Shown: positions 36,345 through 47,926 of the stretch, one piece after another
Position numbering within the stretch: the stretch's first letter is position 1
Layout of the letters: the number at the start of each line of letters is the position of its first letter
Source of the DNA: Trachythela sp. YZ-2020
Taxonomy: Eukaryota > Cnidaria > Anthozoa > Malacalcyonacea > Clavulariidae
DNA: 64,000 nt
NCBI GenBank assembly: GCA_016169945.1
Contig: JADLSH010000395.1
Span: 8,088,001 to 8,152,000 of the forward strand
Reading direction: 5' to 3'
Made by a program: the position numbers and the translations under genes
The notes under the pieces: generated by a model
Told to the model about the DNA's origin: nothing
The model's input: only the letters and a program-made list of their open reading frames with translations
Databases searched by the model: none

Positions 36345-38110
36345 ATTTAGTTGTTTAACTGAAACCTGTTCTGGCGAGAAGACTTCATAGCTAGTTCTGA
36401 GACAGCATTCTGGATGTTACTTATTTTGTCCTTATGGACAGGTTCAGCGATCGTTGTGTTGTCTACATATTTCCATAAGTCATTGTCAGTGACTGCAACA
36501 TCGTCAATCATTAGCACAAAGAGCCACAGCCCAGTTTGGTTCCTTGTGGGACTCATTCCATTCCGATTTACAGTCCCGTTTTAGTTTCTCTCTGCTTACG
36601 ACACTTAAAGAAATCAATGATCCATCATGCAATTCCGTATGGGATGTCTAATGACCTGAGTTTACTGGCCAAGATAGTATGGTCGATCAAATCAAAAGCT
36701 TTTCTGTGTCAAAAACGACAACTCGTAGGGTTGCGCCGTTTCCCATCTGCATGCTTAGTCCATGTGTGTATCATACTTATCAGGGCATGCGTCGTTGATG
36801 ATTTAGGGATGAATCCGAATTGGTTGGTATTAATTTTCTTAAGTATTGCTGGTTTCACATGTTCTTCGACAACGAACTCTTCGGAGTGTTGAGATGGGCA
36901 ATCTTTGCTTCATAGTATTTACCTCTACATGTCTTTCGTTCTCGGTTGACACAATTTCTTAGGAGGCGGAATATAGGTAGATTATTCTGTGCAAGAGCTT
37001 TTTGCCATCGTCTAATTAGATATTTTAGCGCTGGATTAATCCATGGCCGTTCATTCGAGTGGATGGTTTTAGATCGTATGGGGAGTATAATGTCCAAGCC
37101 AGTATTTAATGGCTATTTCAAGTATGGATACTTTCTCTGAGCATGTTGTACCAGCACTGATGAGTGTTGATATGTCAACTCTTTCCAGATATAGGCTTAA
37201 AGCGAGAAGGTTGCTTTGCCGCAGGTCTCTTGACTTGACCTTGAACCTTGATTGTGGGAGTAGGGTATGTGACTTTGACTTGACTTCAATAGACAAATGG
37301 TCAGAAAGGCCAAAAGGAGGCCTCTTCTCTGGGGTGTCGTAAAAATCTTGATTTGTGAGAATCAGATCTAGCATATTTTGAGCTCTAGCTGGGAAGTTTA
37401 TGATCTGCTTGAGCTTGAAATTGGATTTCAACCTTGAAACATTGAGTTTATTGAAGGCGCCAATAAGTAGGATTCCACAATTCGAAAATTTCGATTCTAT
37501 TGATGAAAGACAGTTCATCAAATAATTCAGCATAGCTGAATCATTTTATCTTGGTGGATGGTAAACTGTCCCAACAATAACGTTGCTGAATCCTCTTGGG
37601 AGGCGGCTTGGTCTGATCTTGGCCCACATAACTTCAAAGGAAGAGTCGAAAAGGTCGTCTAACAAGGAAAATTGGATCGAATCTCTGATATATATACACA
37701 TACCACCATGCTGTCTAACTTCCCTATCATGACGAAGTAGATTAAAACCACTAATAGCGACAATATTGTGAATATATTCTTGAAGCCACGTCTCGGTCAT
37801 GCAAACAAGGTCTAGATTTGAATATTTAATGTAATGCCGAAGTTCGTCAATTTTTGGGGTTAATGACATAACGTTAGATAACAAAACGTTTGGTACAAAT
37901 GTTTCCCCAGATGTTTCCTTTCTATTTCCGAGCGTTTCTGATATTGGTGAAGAGTTAATATATATACAATTAGTTGAGTTGTGAGATCTTAAGCCGGTTG
38001 AAATTACTTTAACAGGATTGACTTCTCTCGGCTGTAGAATGTCGATTCTTTGGCGGCGAGTTGTTTCTCTTAATTTCACAAGTTTTCCTGCCCTCTTTCC
38101 ACGATAAGAT
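36345..38110 (-). mobile_element. LINE B: APE-type non-LTR element, 3' half missing
   Basis: The minus strand reads KLRETTRRQRIDIL, then the endonuclease: NVLLSNVMSLTPKIDELRHY, LVCMTETWLQEYI, FNLLRHDREVRQHGGMCIYI and VIVGTVYHPP. After a frameshift come GAFNKLNVSRLKSNFKLKQI, LIGAFNK-like N-to-D changes and FGLSDHLSIEV. The RT follows, with DIPYGIA, a damaged GVPQGT (MSPTRN) and WKYVDNTTIAEPV, where the catalytic YVDD reads YVDN. It stops at about 36345, before the thumb. It resembles LINE E at 51-54.8 kb in order and motifs. No target duplication was found. Confidence 0.75.
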
Positions 38111-38199
38111 GGCCATACTTTCCGTAGAAGACCATTATAAGCGGTATAGAAGCAATATGAGCCATATATGCAAAAGTTTAAAGATAAAATATAGAAAAA

Positions 38200-39240
38200 T
38201 ATACAGCAACTAAAATTGCAACCGACAATAGGTGCATTTACATGTCAAATCCAAACTTAATGCTGACCTGGCCAATATAACAGATTGGTTTAATCGTAAT
38301 TTTCTAACATTGAACTTTGAGAAATCGAATTTCATTCTTTTAGGAAATTCCCACAAATTAAAATCTTGTGGAACGATTGAGCTAATTGTTCAAGGGGGAA
38401 AAATTAAACAGTCGAGTAACATGAAATATATCTTGGGATCACAATTAATGAAAACTTAACCTGGTCAGACCACATTAAAGCTTCGAGTTTCAAGATAAAT
38501 CAGTGTATTGGAATCCTGAAGCGTGTCCGTCACATTTTACCCGGGAAAGAACTTGTAACTCTTTATCATGCAATAATTTTACCTCTGTTTGATTACGGAG
38601 ACATAGTCTGGGGTGACAATAGTAATAAATGTCTCATGGATGATCTCCAGATCCTGCAAAACAAGGCCGCGAAAGTCATATTGGGTTTGTGAAGGATAAA
38701 TTAATCCACTGATGCACTCCAAACTTTGCATTGGGCAAAATTACATCCAAGACGTGAACAACATCGTTGCATTGCCGTGTATAAATACATAAACGGTCTT
38801 ATGGAAGTGGAACTTGAAATGATAAGGAACATTGCTATTCATAGTTATTCCACACACGGGAGGAATAACCTACATTTGCCAAAAGTCAAGACCGAATGGG
38901 GAAAGCAACGTTTTGCTTTCTACGCGGTGAGAGCTTGGAATGATTTGGATGATATTAGGAACATTGTAAATTTTAAAACTTTTAAGAGAAAACTATCTTG
39001 CCAGAAATAATCTTAGGCTTATAGCATATTTAATATTTGGACTTAATAATACTACTGAACTTGGATTATCCATTTTTTAAAAACTATTTTTACATATTTC
39101 ATATTTACTATATAACCGTGACAGTAAATGTATGTGTGTAATAATTTTGTGTAGCATTTTTAACTTTACAGGACTTCGTTGAAAAACACCTTAGGGTGTG
39201 ACATGTAATTTCCTGAATAAATAGTATTATTATTATAAAA
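38200..39240 (+). mobile_element. LINE C: 5'-truncated APE-type LINE
   Basis: RT thumb and C-terminal part: LHVKSKLNADLANITDWFNR, NFLTLNFEKSNFILLGNSH, GSQLMKTNLTW-type block (ITINENLTWSDHI in the next frame), LPLFDYGDIVWGDN, RREQHRCIAVYKYINGLMEV and AFYAVRAWNDLDDIRNIVNF. It ends with an ATTATTATTAT tail at about 39225-39237. Two frameshifts. Only the 3' end inserted, as is usual for LINEs. Confidence 0.75.
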
Positions 39241-42200
39241 TATGATACAATGGTTGATAAAATGACAAGCTTGTTACACGTTGTCGACAGGCTTACTACG
39301 AGTTTGTTAGGCCAACAACTTTTCAACAAGATGTGAGGTTTTTACATGCGCAGATAAACCTCAAACGCCTATCAGTTTAAAACCCTATAGAAAAGGGTTT
39401 ATATAGCATGCGGCAAATTCTGAAGTCAACAACGCATTAATCTATAAAGATTTTTTAAAAGTGTTTATGTAACGAAACTTCACCCCATCTTTATGATTGC
39501 ATTTTAAATACTTATGGTTTTCATGTAGAGTCATTTAACCTCTGTATTTGTGTGTAAAAGTTCTTATCACTTCTAAAAGCAGCAGCAGGTTAGAAATATT
39601 CTCTTCCTCAATATCTACGCCTTCACTTTCAGCATGCTGTTCATTTGTATAATGAGATGTGCATTTCCCTGCATTTTACAATGATTGTATAACATGTGCA
39701 AGTAGACGAAATATGTGATGCTAGTTGCAGAGCAAAGCCACATATTAAAAACTACATCGTCAAAATCTTAACCCTCCCCCTAAATTTACCGGCCCTCCCC
39801 CCCCAATAATTAAAGTTAACAAAATTATATTTGGTCATTTTAAGTATTCTTTAAAATGCAATAATAAAAAGCAATCATAAAAAGATGGGATGAAATTTCA
39901 TTGCAGAAGCACTTTAAAACTCTTTCTCTACTGGTCCCTATCAATGCATTGCGAAAGCTCAATGTGACTTTGCAGGTTCATATCATCGGTTCAGTGCATG
40001 CTATGTAGATGAAAATACCACTCAGCTACTTTAATGACTGTCTCAAAAAGTTTCTGGTTTCCAGTTTTCTTTGGGCGAGGAGCGCGTTCAGGCTTAAATG
40101 ACATTGGCAACAGAAAATTTTTATTGCCCATATCTTTCAGGCTTACCTACGGAATTTTTCGTATTTTCGCTTGTCTACTGCATTTAGTTTTTGAGAAAAT
40201 TATGAAAATGTTTGGCAGTTGTCCGCCATTTTGAAAAAATCCTGATATGCTAATTTATGCATGAATACATTTTGTGACGTCATTTGTAGGGTCCACATAT
40301 ATAACAATATAAGATATATCACATGTAACACATTCTAATAACATTTTGTCAAACAAATTACAGATGTATGGCGACTTATATTAAATAATTGTGTAACAAT
40401 TTAGTACCACTTGTCTGCGAATATTTTTACGACAGTATTTGAACTATATGCGAATAGATTTGATTCCATTCGAGTATTATATTCTGCCCATGTTTCAACA
40501 CACATATCATATACTCCAAATGAATATATACTTGTTGTGTAGCAGAAATAGTCTGTGCTTATTAGCAAAAGGCTCCACTATGAAATATTATTATTTAAAC
40601 ACATTTTTATACAACAAATATCGAACAAAATACTACCGGCGATACCTAACATTAGACTTTGCATTGAAAAGTTTCTATACTATAGACTACAGTTTACACT
40701 GGCGCTTTTTATTAAATGAAATTGGCAACGAATTGTCAATTACGACGTGTGGTAAACTTTGCAGCAAAATACATGGCAGAAACGTTTTAATAAGCGTATA
40801 ACATGTTTCTACCACTGCCAACTCTGTGTTAAATAAACGCATAAAATGGAAAACCACAAAAAAAATTCTTATACAAATATTACATCGATAATTGTCTTTA
40901 TCTCTTGAATGGCTCGCTAGAGAAATGTGTAAAAATTGCTCAAATTCCAAAACAATCAAATCGGCTTCCATGTGCATAAATTTCTCTACAGTGCGTTCAC
41001 ATGACAGTTCCAATTGTTATTGAAAATACAACAGTAACGAAAATAATCACAATGTGCATGATCAAATATATCATATCTGGCTGGCACAATATAGATTCAA
41101 AATACACAAGCATGCATAAAACCCCAAAAATCTAAATAGTTTGAGCTACAGTACTCCTTTTATACTTTCAATACAGTTGGACAGTCTAGTATAAAGAAGT
41201 ACTACAAATAACATGCATGATTATAATTTGTAAGACATAATATATTGTCTTATATCAATGATAATCATAACTGATATGTACATGTATGATAAACGGCACG
41301 CCGTGATTAATGATATTCTACACTGTAAAGAAACTCGCTACATTTTCAGAAAATATTTTCCTAGTTTACTTGCTGCCAGAGAACAGTTATATCTGGCTTG
41401 TTTCTATAAACTAATTATATGTACTAAATAATGTATATACGACCAATTGACATGTATTGGCATATGCTCACAATTTCATATATGAATTGCTTGAAAAAAT
41501 ATTCTTCAATAAACTGTTGAACTTAAATATAAATCTATTTCAATATAATATTACTCTTATCCAACAATTCTGCACTAGATTTCCTTTTCAGTACATTTTA
41601 ACGCTTGAACCTGTCTCAATCACTCAGTGTCTCGAATTAATAATATAATATTTCATCCATCTTTTCTTATGTGTTCTTTAAAGAGTGTATTCTAACTACA
41701 ACACATGGTTCTTTAAACTTTTTGCAGAGTATATGACCATTTATCTTTCTCGTTAAATTTAAATTTACACAAAATAGTATAGCTTCAATAATACCCAATC
41801 ATCCTCAAACGCGTCAGACAAATCACGATGTAGTGCAGAATTGTTGCAAAATCCGCCGCTCCTTTCCTTCCCACTCACTTAATGTGGTCTCATCTGATAG
41901 TATAGCACTTCCCTAGTTGCCTTGCCTGGTTATGAGAATTTCTGTTCATTATAACGCTCAAAATAACATATTTTAGTTAACACATAACCCTCACGCAATA
42001 TAAATCTCTATGTTGTTTTGAACACAACCCTGCTAATGATGTCAAAAAGGTCATTGACCCCAAAGATAATTTTTTCAAGATGGCGGCCGATGAGCAAATT
42101 TTATCAAACTTTACTTGCATTTTACTCGCAAACAAAAATGTTTCAGAAGAAACTGGTAACATTTTCCTAGTTAGGTGGTCCACTAAGATTAAATAAGCCA

Positions 42201-42609
42201 ATAAACATTTTAGTTGCCAATGTCCTTTAATTTCCGCCATTTTTTTCAGATATTCGAGTCAACATGGTTGCACATTGGAGTAGGAGTGAAAGGTATTTTG
42301 TTATGGATAAAATCCACTTCTGTGAAAGTTTGTGCAAAGGTGAGCATTGTTTACTTTGTGATGAGTCAGTGTATATATTATCTATCGTAGGTTCGTTTCA
42401 AATATATAAGCGATTAACACTTTTTCTTATTTTAAATGTCTGTTTTAGGAATCAAAATGGCCACAATTTATATATATTTATTTGTGTTGCCCAGTTGTGA
42501 TGGTATAATATTTACTGTATAAAATAGTATTATTTGGGGCTATCTTATTTTGCAGTCTAGCCCAGTTGGTCATACAAATTGTCAGATCTTCTGGGGGCAT
42601 CCAATTATT
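39241..42609. other. 3.4-kb AT-rich stretch, nothing recognised
   Basis: Open frames such as 40439-40801 show no motif and have AT-driven composition. The sequence aagatggcggccgatgag at about 42075 has a good start context and opens a 38-codon plus-strand frame, too short to support. There may be old unrecognised repeats. Confidence 0.4.
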
Positions 42610-45600
42610 CAACTCCAATAATAATAATAATAATTTAATATAATTTCAATTTATATAGCGCACATATCCTAAAAAGTCCAAGGCGCTTTACAAGTGTAAC
42701 AAGCTAAGATGCTAAATATGTTCACAATTACTTACAACTATTTACAAGGTTATAAAATATTAAAAAATGTACTTCACAATGTAATACACAACTAAAAACT
42801 AATGTCCATCCGGAGAATAATATAAACTCTTATTATTATCTACAAAAATTTAAAAAAAATGTGTTTTTAAACCTTTTTTAAAGGATGATACAGTAGACGA
42901 CTTTCGTAAATCATAGGGCAGTCTATTCCACAGTTTTGGTGCACAAACAGAAAATGATCTGTCACCATAAGTTTTGTAGTTGGAAGGTGGCACGAGTAAA
43001 AGTTCATTTGAAACAGAACGCAGTGATCGACTGGATTTTCTGTATTCCAAACAGCAAGTCAAATAATCCATTCAACACTTTATAAACAATGAGGAGGATT
43101 TTAAAGACGATACGATAATGTATAGGGAGCCAGTGTAGTTGGATCAGGACTGGTGTAATGTGATCGTATTTACGCGACATTGTAACAACTCGAGCAGCTG
43201 TGTTTTGAACTGATTGTAACTTGGAGATTAGTCGTTTAGGAAGACCATACAGAAGGGAATTACAGTAATCCAGCTTTACTGTTATTAGGGCATGGATTAT
43301 AATCTCAGCTGAGTCTTTCGTCAAGTATTTTCGGATTCTAGAGACATTCCGCAAATGAAAAAACGATGATTTACATACTTGCTTGATATGCTCATCGAAA
43401 GAGAACGTTTCATCTAGCATGACACCAAGACTAGTAGCAGTGACAACATAGGGAATCAATTCATCTCCAACTTTGATTCGGTCAAGTAAGGGGCGAGGAC
43501 GAAACTTAGAGTGCACCACAACCGAGAGTGTTTTATCTTCATTCAGTTTTAAACCATTAAAGAGCATCCATTGGCGTATATCAGCTATGCAGTTCTCAAT
43601 ACGTGTCTTCGCAGAATCAGAATGACTATCAGCTTCAAAAGACACATATAGTTGAGTATCGTCAGCAAATATATGATATTTAAGATTATGACGTTTAATA
43701 ATATCTGCTATGGGGGCTGTATACAACAAATAGAGAACTGGTCCAAGGACTGAGCCCTGTGGAACACCGGTCTTCAAATCACGAGTAGAGGAAAACGTTC
43801 CACGTTCCATTGATATTTACAAATTGACTACGAGATGATAAATATGATCTAAGCCAAAGAAGAACACTCCCAGTGATTCCAAAACGTTTTTCTAATCTAG
43901 ACAGTAAAATGTCATGACTTATGGTGTCGAATGCAGCCGATAAATCAAGAAAAACCAAGATAACCGGCTCTCTCCTGTCCAATGACTGCAAAATATCATT
44001 CTGCACTCGTAGTAGGGCTGTCTCTGTACTATGAAATGCCTTATAGGCCGATTGGAAAACTTCATGCAAATAGTTTTGGGTGAGATACTCATTAAGTTGA
44101 ACGAACACTGCTTTTTCAATTAGCTTCGACAAAAAATTGAGATTGGAAACAGGCCGAAAGTTAGAAAACGTTTCATAATCAGCATTCATCTTCTTAAGTA
44201 ATGGATTCAACATTGCAACCTTCAAGAGCTCCGGCATTGTTGCATTTTCCAATGAAAGATTTATTATCCTAGTATATACAGGAAGTAAGATTTCATAACA
44301 TTCCTTCAGCACTGTTGCCGGAATTGGGTCAAGTGGGCAGGATTTCTTCTTAGAATTGTTCAGGAGTTCCCTAACATCCGAGTCAGTTAGTTGTTTAAAT
44401 GCATAAAATGAGGACAGAGGCTTCTCGTCAACAGCACAAGGTGGATCAAGAGTATCTCTTGCATGACATATTTGAACTTGAATTTTCTCAATTTTTGCAG
44501 TAAAATAGTCAGCAAAAGAATTTGCCAGACTTTGATCATTCAAAGCTTTTGGATATCTTAGATCAACGTCATTTTTCTGAAGCAACCTATTTACTGTTTT
44601 GAATAACAATTAACAATTTGGGATTAGTGGAATGTTCCGTTATCAAGTTGTTGTAATATACTTGCTTTGATTCATAAATCAGTTTGTTAACAACTTTACA
44701 TTGGTTAACATAAGCTGTCCTATTACTCAGTATTTTAAACAAACGCCATTTTCTTTCAAGTTATCAACGAAGCCTTTTTTCTTCTGCAATACTAGAATTA
44801 TACCAAGGTGCTTTAGGACGGATAGTAATTATACTTTGCTTTATGGGTGCATGCTTTTCCAGAAGACAGTGTAAGACTTTTTCATACTGATTACATATAG
44901 ACAATATGTCATTCGTGTCACTCATGAGATTTGATTCATGAATGTCTGTATTAAAAGTATTAAAATTAATACCTTCTTTCTCTGACACGATGGTCTAGCC
45001 ATATCCAAACAGAAGCTAATTGCCGAATGATCAGATATTTGCTGATCATAAACGCGTAGATTGCTAAGAAATGAATCATCAATATCCGATCTAACCAAGA
45101 CCAAATCCAGCAAATGTCCACGTATATGCGTTGTTTGATTCACAAGTTGCTCACAATTGAAGGACTCAATTAAATCTAAAAATTGTTTTGCTTGAATGTC
45201 ATTTTGATCATCAATACGGAAATTGAAATCTCCAAGAAGTAAAGAGGATAAAACGATCTTTTCAAGAAGGCTTGAGAATTCCTCATAAAACAAATTCACA
45301 GACAAACCATTTATTGATGAAGGCGGTGGGCGATAAATAACAAGGACTCTGATGGACTTCGTACTCACAAAGGAAATATCCAGGTATTCAAATGATCTAA
45401 ATTCTGTTTCATATGACGAATTGATAATGCAAATGCTTTCTTTGTATAGAAAACCTACACCTCCCCCACAACTTGTGGTTCTCGGTTTATGGACAAATTT
45501 ATATCCCCTAGGGCATAACTCACGAATTATTAATTCATCATATGAAATAGCCATTATGTCAAGATCATGTTCAACAACAAAGTCTTTGATAATCAATGTT

Positions 45601-46170
45601 TTATTTCAGATTGATCTCGCGTTAAGAGTAGCAAACTTTATAGGATGCTTAATACAAGATGTAGAAACATCATTGACAAATGGAACTTTTATAAGATTAT
45701 TCAAATGTCGAGTGCCAAATTGACTGCCATTGTTAACGACGCTACGCCTACGCCTGTGTGCTTGAAACGACCGATTCGTTATTCGCGTAGGAATCTAGTG
45801 AAAGATAGGCCCAGGATTAATTGAAATATCCTTAAAAATTGTTATATCCGTTGGAGGATCATGTCCAGGAATAGCCAAAGTTATTTGTCCATGTTTAGTC
45901 CAACATGAGATCACAGTTGATGTTCGATTAAACCCTGACCTTGCCAAATTCAGCAGTATAGGTTTCATGCCAACATTTACAAACTCGCATTGATCATGAA
46001 ATCTGTCAACAGCAGCAACCATAAAATTGCAATTAAGGTCTACATACCCATTCTCGTCGTTCACAACATTGAATGCTGTGTTAAACACTTTTAATCTCCC
46101 AATAAACAGTAGGAAAATCACAACATTTAACAGAGCTCGAAAATGCATGTCAGCCATCGCTGATTCATAT
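42610..46170 (-). mobile_element. LINE D: near full-length APE-type LINE (CR1/L2-like)
   Basis: In minus-strand order: a hydrophobic N-terminal ORF with a 2A-like end (46157-45795), a basic linker, and the endonuclease (45596-44922). The latter has KFVHKPRTTSCGGGVGFLY, VLVIYRPPPSS, LLLGDFNFRIDD and ISDHSAISF. The RT follows (44609-43004): [78 protein letters not shown] and [16 protein letters not shown]. The C-terminus reads DRSFSVCAPKLWNRLPYDLR. The 3' UTR ends in an AATAATAATAATAATTT stretch near 42620. Total about 3.55 kb. Only a few stops or frameshifts (about 45790, 45610, 43800, 43010), so it is among the younger elements. Confidence 0.85.
45795..46157 (-). CDS. LINE D N-terminal ORF with 2A-like C-terminus
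   Basis: 120 codons. Residues 8-20 (ALLNVVIFLLFIG) form a hydrophobic, signal-like segment. Residues 110-117 read DISINPGP, close to the 2A consensus D-x-E-x-NPGP, with S for E. 2A-like sequences are known in APE-type non-LTR elements, where they separate the N-terminal part from the endonuclease-RT protein during translation. Here a TAG follows three codons after NPGP, so the downstream protein is currently out of reach. Start at 46157 is the first Met. Confidence 0.6.
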   Translation of the reverse strand: MADMHFRALLNVVIFLLFIGRLKVFNTAFNVVNDENGYVDLNCNFMVAAVDRFHDQCEFVNVGMKPILLNLARSGFNRTSTVISCWTKHGQITLAIPGHDPPTDITIFKDISINPGPIFH

Positions 46171-46180
46171 CTATTAGTTA

Positions 46181-46384
46181 TGTGGTTATATCAGCCCTAT
46201 ATAAATGATTGTTAATAGCAAAAACCAAACACAAAAGTGTGGGTACACAAGTGTAGTATCCGGTATAATTAGTATGCATGAATTAGTATTCCATTTTCAA
46301 CGTGTTGTTGTTGATTTGTATATAAGGCTTGAAGTATTTTCATTAAACACTTTTGTATATCTTCGGTGAGTTGAGGTCATTACA
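46181..46384 (+). repeat. Gypsy-type 5' LTR (short)
   Basis: Starts TGTGG, contains TATATAAGGC (46318-46327) and ATTAAA (about 46343), and ends ...TTACA. It is followed at once by TTGGCGACGAGGAT, a primer-binding site common downstream of animal Gypsy LTRs. The left border is inferred; the LINE D 5' end lies within a few bases. Confidence 0.55.
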
Positions 46385-46493
46385 TTGGCGACGAGGATAA
46401 AAAAAACTGTTGTAAAGACTCTCATTTAGCAGCGAAGTATGAAATAGTTTTTGAGTAACAACATTAAGAACACTTGAAGAAATCGACAAACAA

Positions 46494-46663
46494 TGTCTGA
46501 TAGCGCGAACAACAAGAAGTGGCAAATGCCAAAGCATTGACTATTCATGTAATAACAGAAACAAGAAACCTGAAAATACGACCTTTCGCACCAGGAGACA
46601 ATCAGATTACTATGGATAAAGCGTGGGATGATTGGTTAGAAGAAATCAAACGAGAGCTTCGTT
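46494..46663 (+). pseudogene. Gypsy-type gag N-terminus, truncated
   Basis: The sequence TETRNLKIRPFAPGDNQIT, then MDKAWDDWLEEIKRELR, matches the start of gag in a Gypsy lineage common in marine invertebrates. A frameshift near 46540 separates the ATG from this block. The gene breaks off after KRELR exactly where the inverted repeat at 46664 begins, so another element inserted here. Confidence 0.55.
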
Positions 46664-46843
46664 AGTAGTATAGGAAATGGGGGTACGAGCACACTTTTCC
46701 AGAAAACCGCCCTCCCACGCAAACCTAGGAGTTTGCGGAGACCATTCCCCAGACGCACTATGGTCACCACTTACGCCGTTATATTTGCGTAGAAACGCGG
46801 TCAGTCTGAAACTATGACCGATACCCCCATTTCCTATACTACT
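46664..46843. repeat. 22-bp inverted repeat pair, candidate Polinton terminus
   Basis: agtagtataggaaatggggg plus ta at 46664-46685 is exactly reverse-complemented at 46822-46843, with 136 bp between. The outer base pair AG..CT fits the 5'-AG terminus of Polintons. It joins the broken gag to the Polinton gene cluster. A second, diverged direct repeat (ctatggt..acttacgc) lies at about 46757 and 46845. No target duplication can be tested, as the far end is lost. It could instead be a 180-bp MITE. Confidence 0.5.
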
Positions 46844-46864
46844 CTATGGTTACACTTACGCAGA

Positions 46865-47332
46865 CTATTCTGCGGATTCACACTTCTTCTTATAGACATG
46901 CTTTGCTGTTATAACTCCCCCACTCATTAATCCTAGCAATGGAATGTACGGACTTATTTTCTCAACCGCTTTAAGAACAACGCCCTTTAGTAACGTGTTA
47001 TCATTCAATTCTTTAGATAGTTCATCAGATGACTCTATAGCCTCAAGGCCACCAAGGATATCAGAGAATTTTGATATAATTAAATCAGTGAGATACTCAT
47101 TCGCCTTTTTCATTTTATCCTTTTCCCATTTCTTATACAGTTTCTCTATTGTTTTGCTACTAGCCTTTTTGAGGTAGGCTATGGTTTTGTCATACTCCCC
47201 ATCTTCAGCCAACTTAATTAACTCACTTCTGGCATCTATTTTATTATTATCATTTTCACCTTTACCATCAGGTTTTAGTATTTCTTCTATATCACTATCA
47301 CCACCGGTAACGACTTTTCTTTTCCTAGGCAT
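46865..47332 (-). CDS. Polinton-associated basic protein, unknown function
   Basis: 155 codons, Met at 47332, uninterrupted. The N-terminus is MPRKRKVVTGG (nuclear-localisation-like) followed by an acidic and Lys-rich helical middle (TIEKLYKKWEKDKMKKANEY), and a C-terminal hydrophobic helix (YIPLLGLMSGGVITAKHVY). No known domain is recognised. It is the last minus-strand gene of the Polinton-like cluster, after the ATPase. Could be a core or minor capsid protein. Confidence 0.5.
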   Translation of the reverse strand: MPRKRKVVTGGDSDIEEILKPDGKGENDNNKIDARSELIKLAEDGEYDKTIAYLKKASSKTIEKLYKKWEKDKMKKANEYLTDLIISKFSDILGGLEAIESSDELSKELNDNTLLKGVVLKAVEKISPYIPLLGLMSGGVITAKHVYKKKCESAE

Positions 47333-47425
47333 TATATATACTATACCAAGCTATATATTCCATTGACTAGGTTGATATCCAAGTACTTAGCGTTGTTAAG
47401 ATCAGATAACAAAGATTTCCCACGA

Positions 47426-47917
47426 TCATTTGATATTCCCAAATAACTCATCGGCTAAGACCTTCATACTGCGCTTATTATGCGTTTTAAATAAGATAAT
47501 TTGCGTAGTGTTATCCCTAACCCCAGTCGCTATGCTATTTAACTTTTGGGATACTATAAATAAGCTAATCCCATGGTGTCTACCACTATATGCTAAGTAG
47601 CTAAGCGTACCAAAGTTGCTATGTTATTTGGCTTCATTGGAGATGTCATCAATTATAACAGCTACTCTACTACCAGAAAGGTTTTTAATGATGTATTTAA
47701 GCATACTATCAATTTTATCACCACTCACCTCAACCGCTATTACTCCATCGTCTGCGTCAATTGGTTTCCATTCCGCATACGTTTTATTAATCCAAATAGT
47801 TGGACATAATATGATCACATAATCAAATTTACCTGGTTCTATTAAATGGTGTAATAACACATATGTCTTACCAACTCCTGAGGGGCCAACAATAAGTGTT
47901 AACTCTGGTTTATCCAT
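47426..47917 (-). pseudogene. Polinton packaging ATPase (FtsK/HerA, A32-like)
   Basis: Met at 47917. Walker A GPSGVGKTYVL is at residues 12-22, and Walker B RVAVIIDDIS at about residues 83-92. An in-frame TAA at 47624-47626 follows after NEAK. The frame then stays open to 47426, with SLFIVSQKLNSIA (sensor-like SxQ) and AADELFGN-like end residues. The order and short length (about 163 codons) fit the genome-packaging ATPase of Polinton/adintovirus-type elements. One stop codon is the only visible lesion. Confidence 0.75.
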
Positions 47918-47926
47918 ATACTACTT

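Noticed and set aside
36536..36892. A 118-codon plus-strand frame.
   Set aside because: Antisense of the LINE B reverse transcriptase.
40439..40801. A 120-codon plus-strand frame as a host gene.
   Set aside because: Composition is AT-driven (many Tyr, Leu, Lys), with no motif or splice context.
42075..42190. First exon of a gene at aagatggcggccg.
   Set aside because: Good start context, but only 38 codons and no recognisable continuation or splice site.
45352..45723. A 123-codon plus-strand frame.
   Set aside because: It is antisense to the LINE D endonuclease, which has clear motifs.
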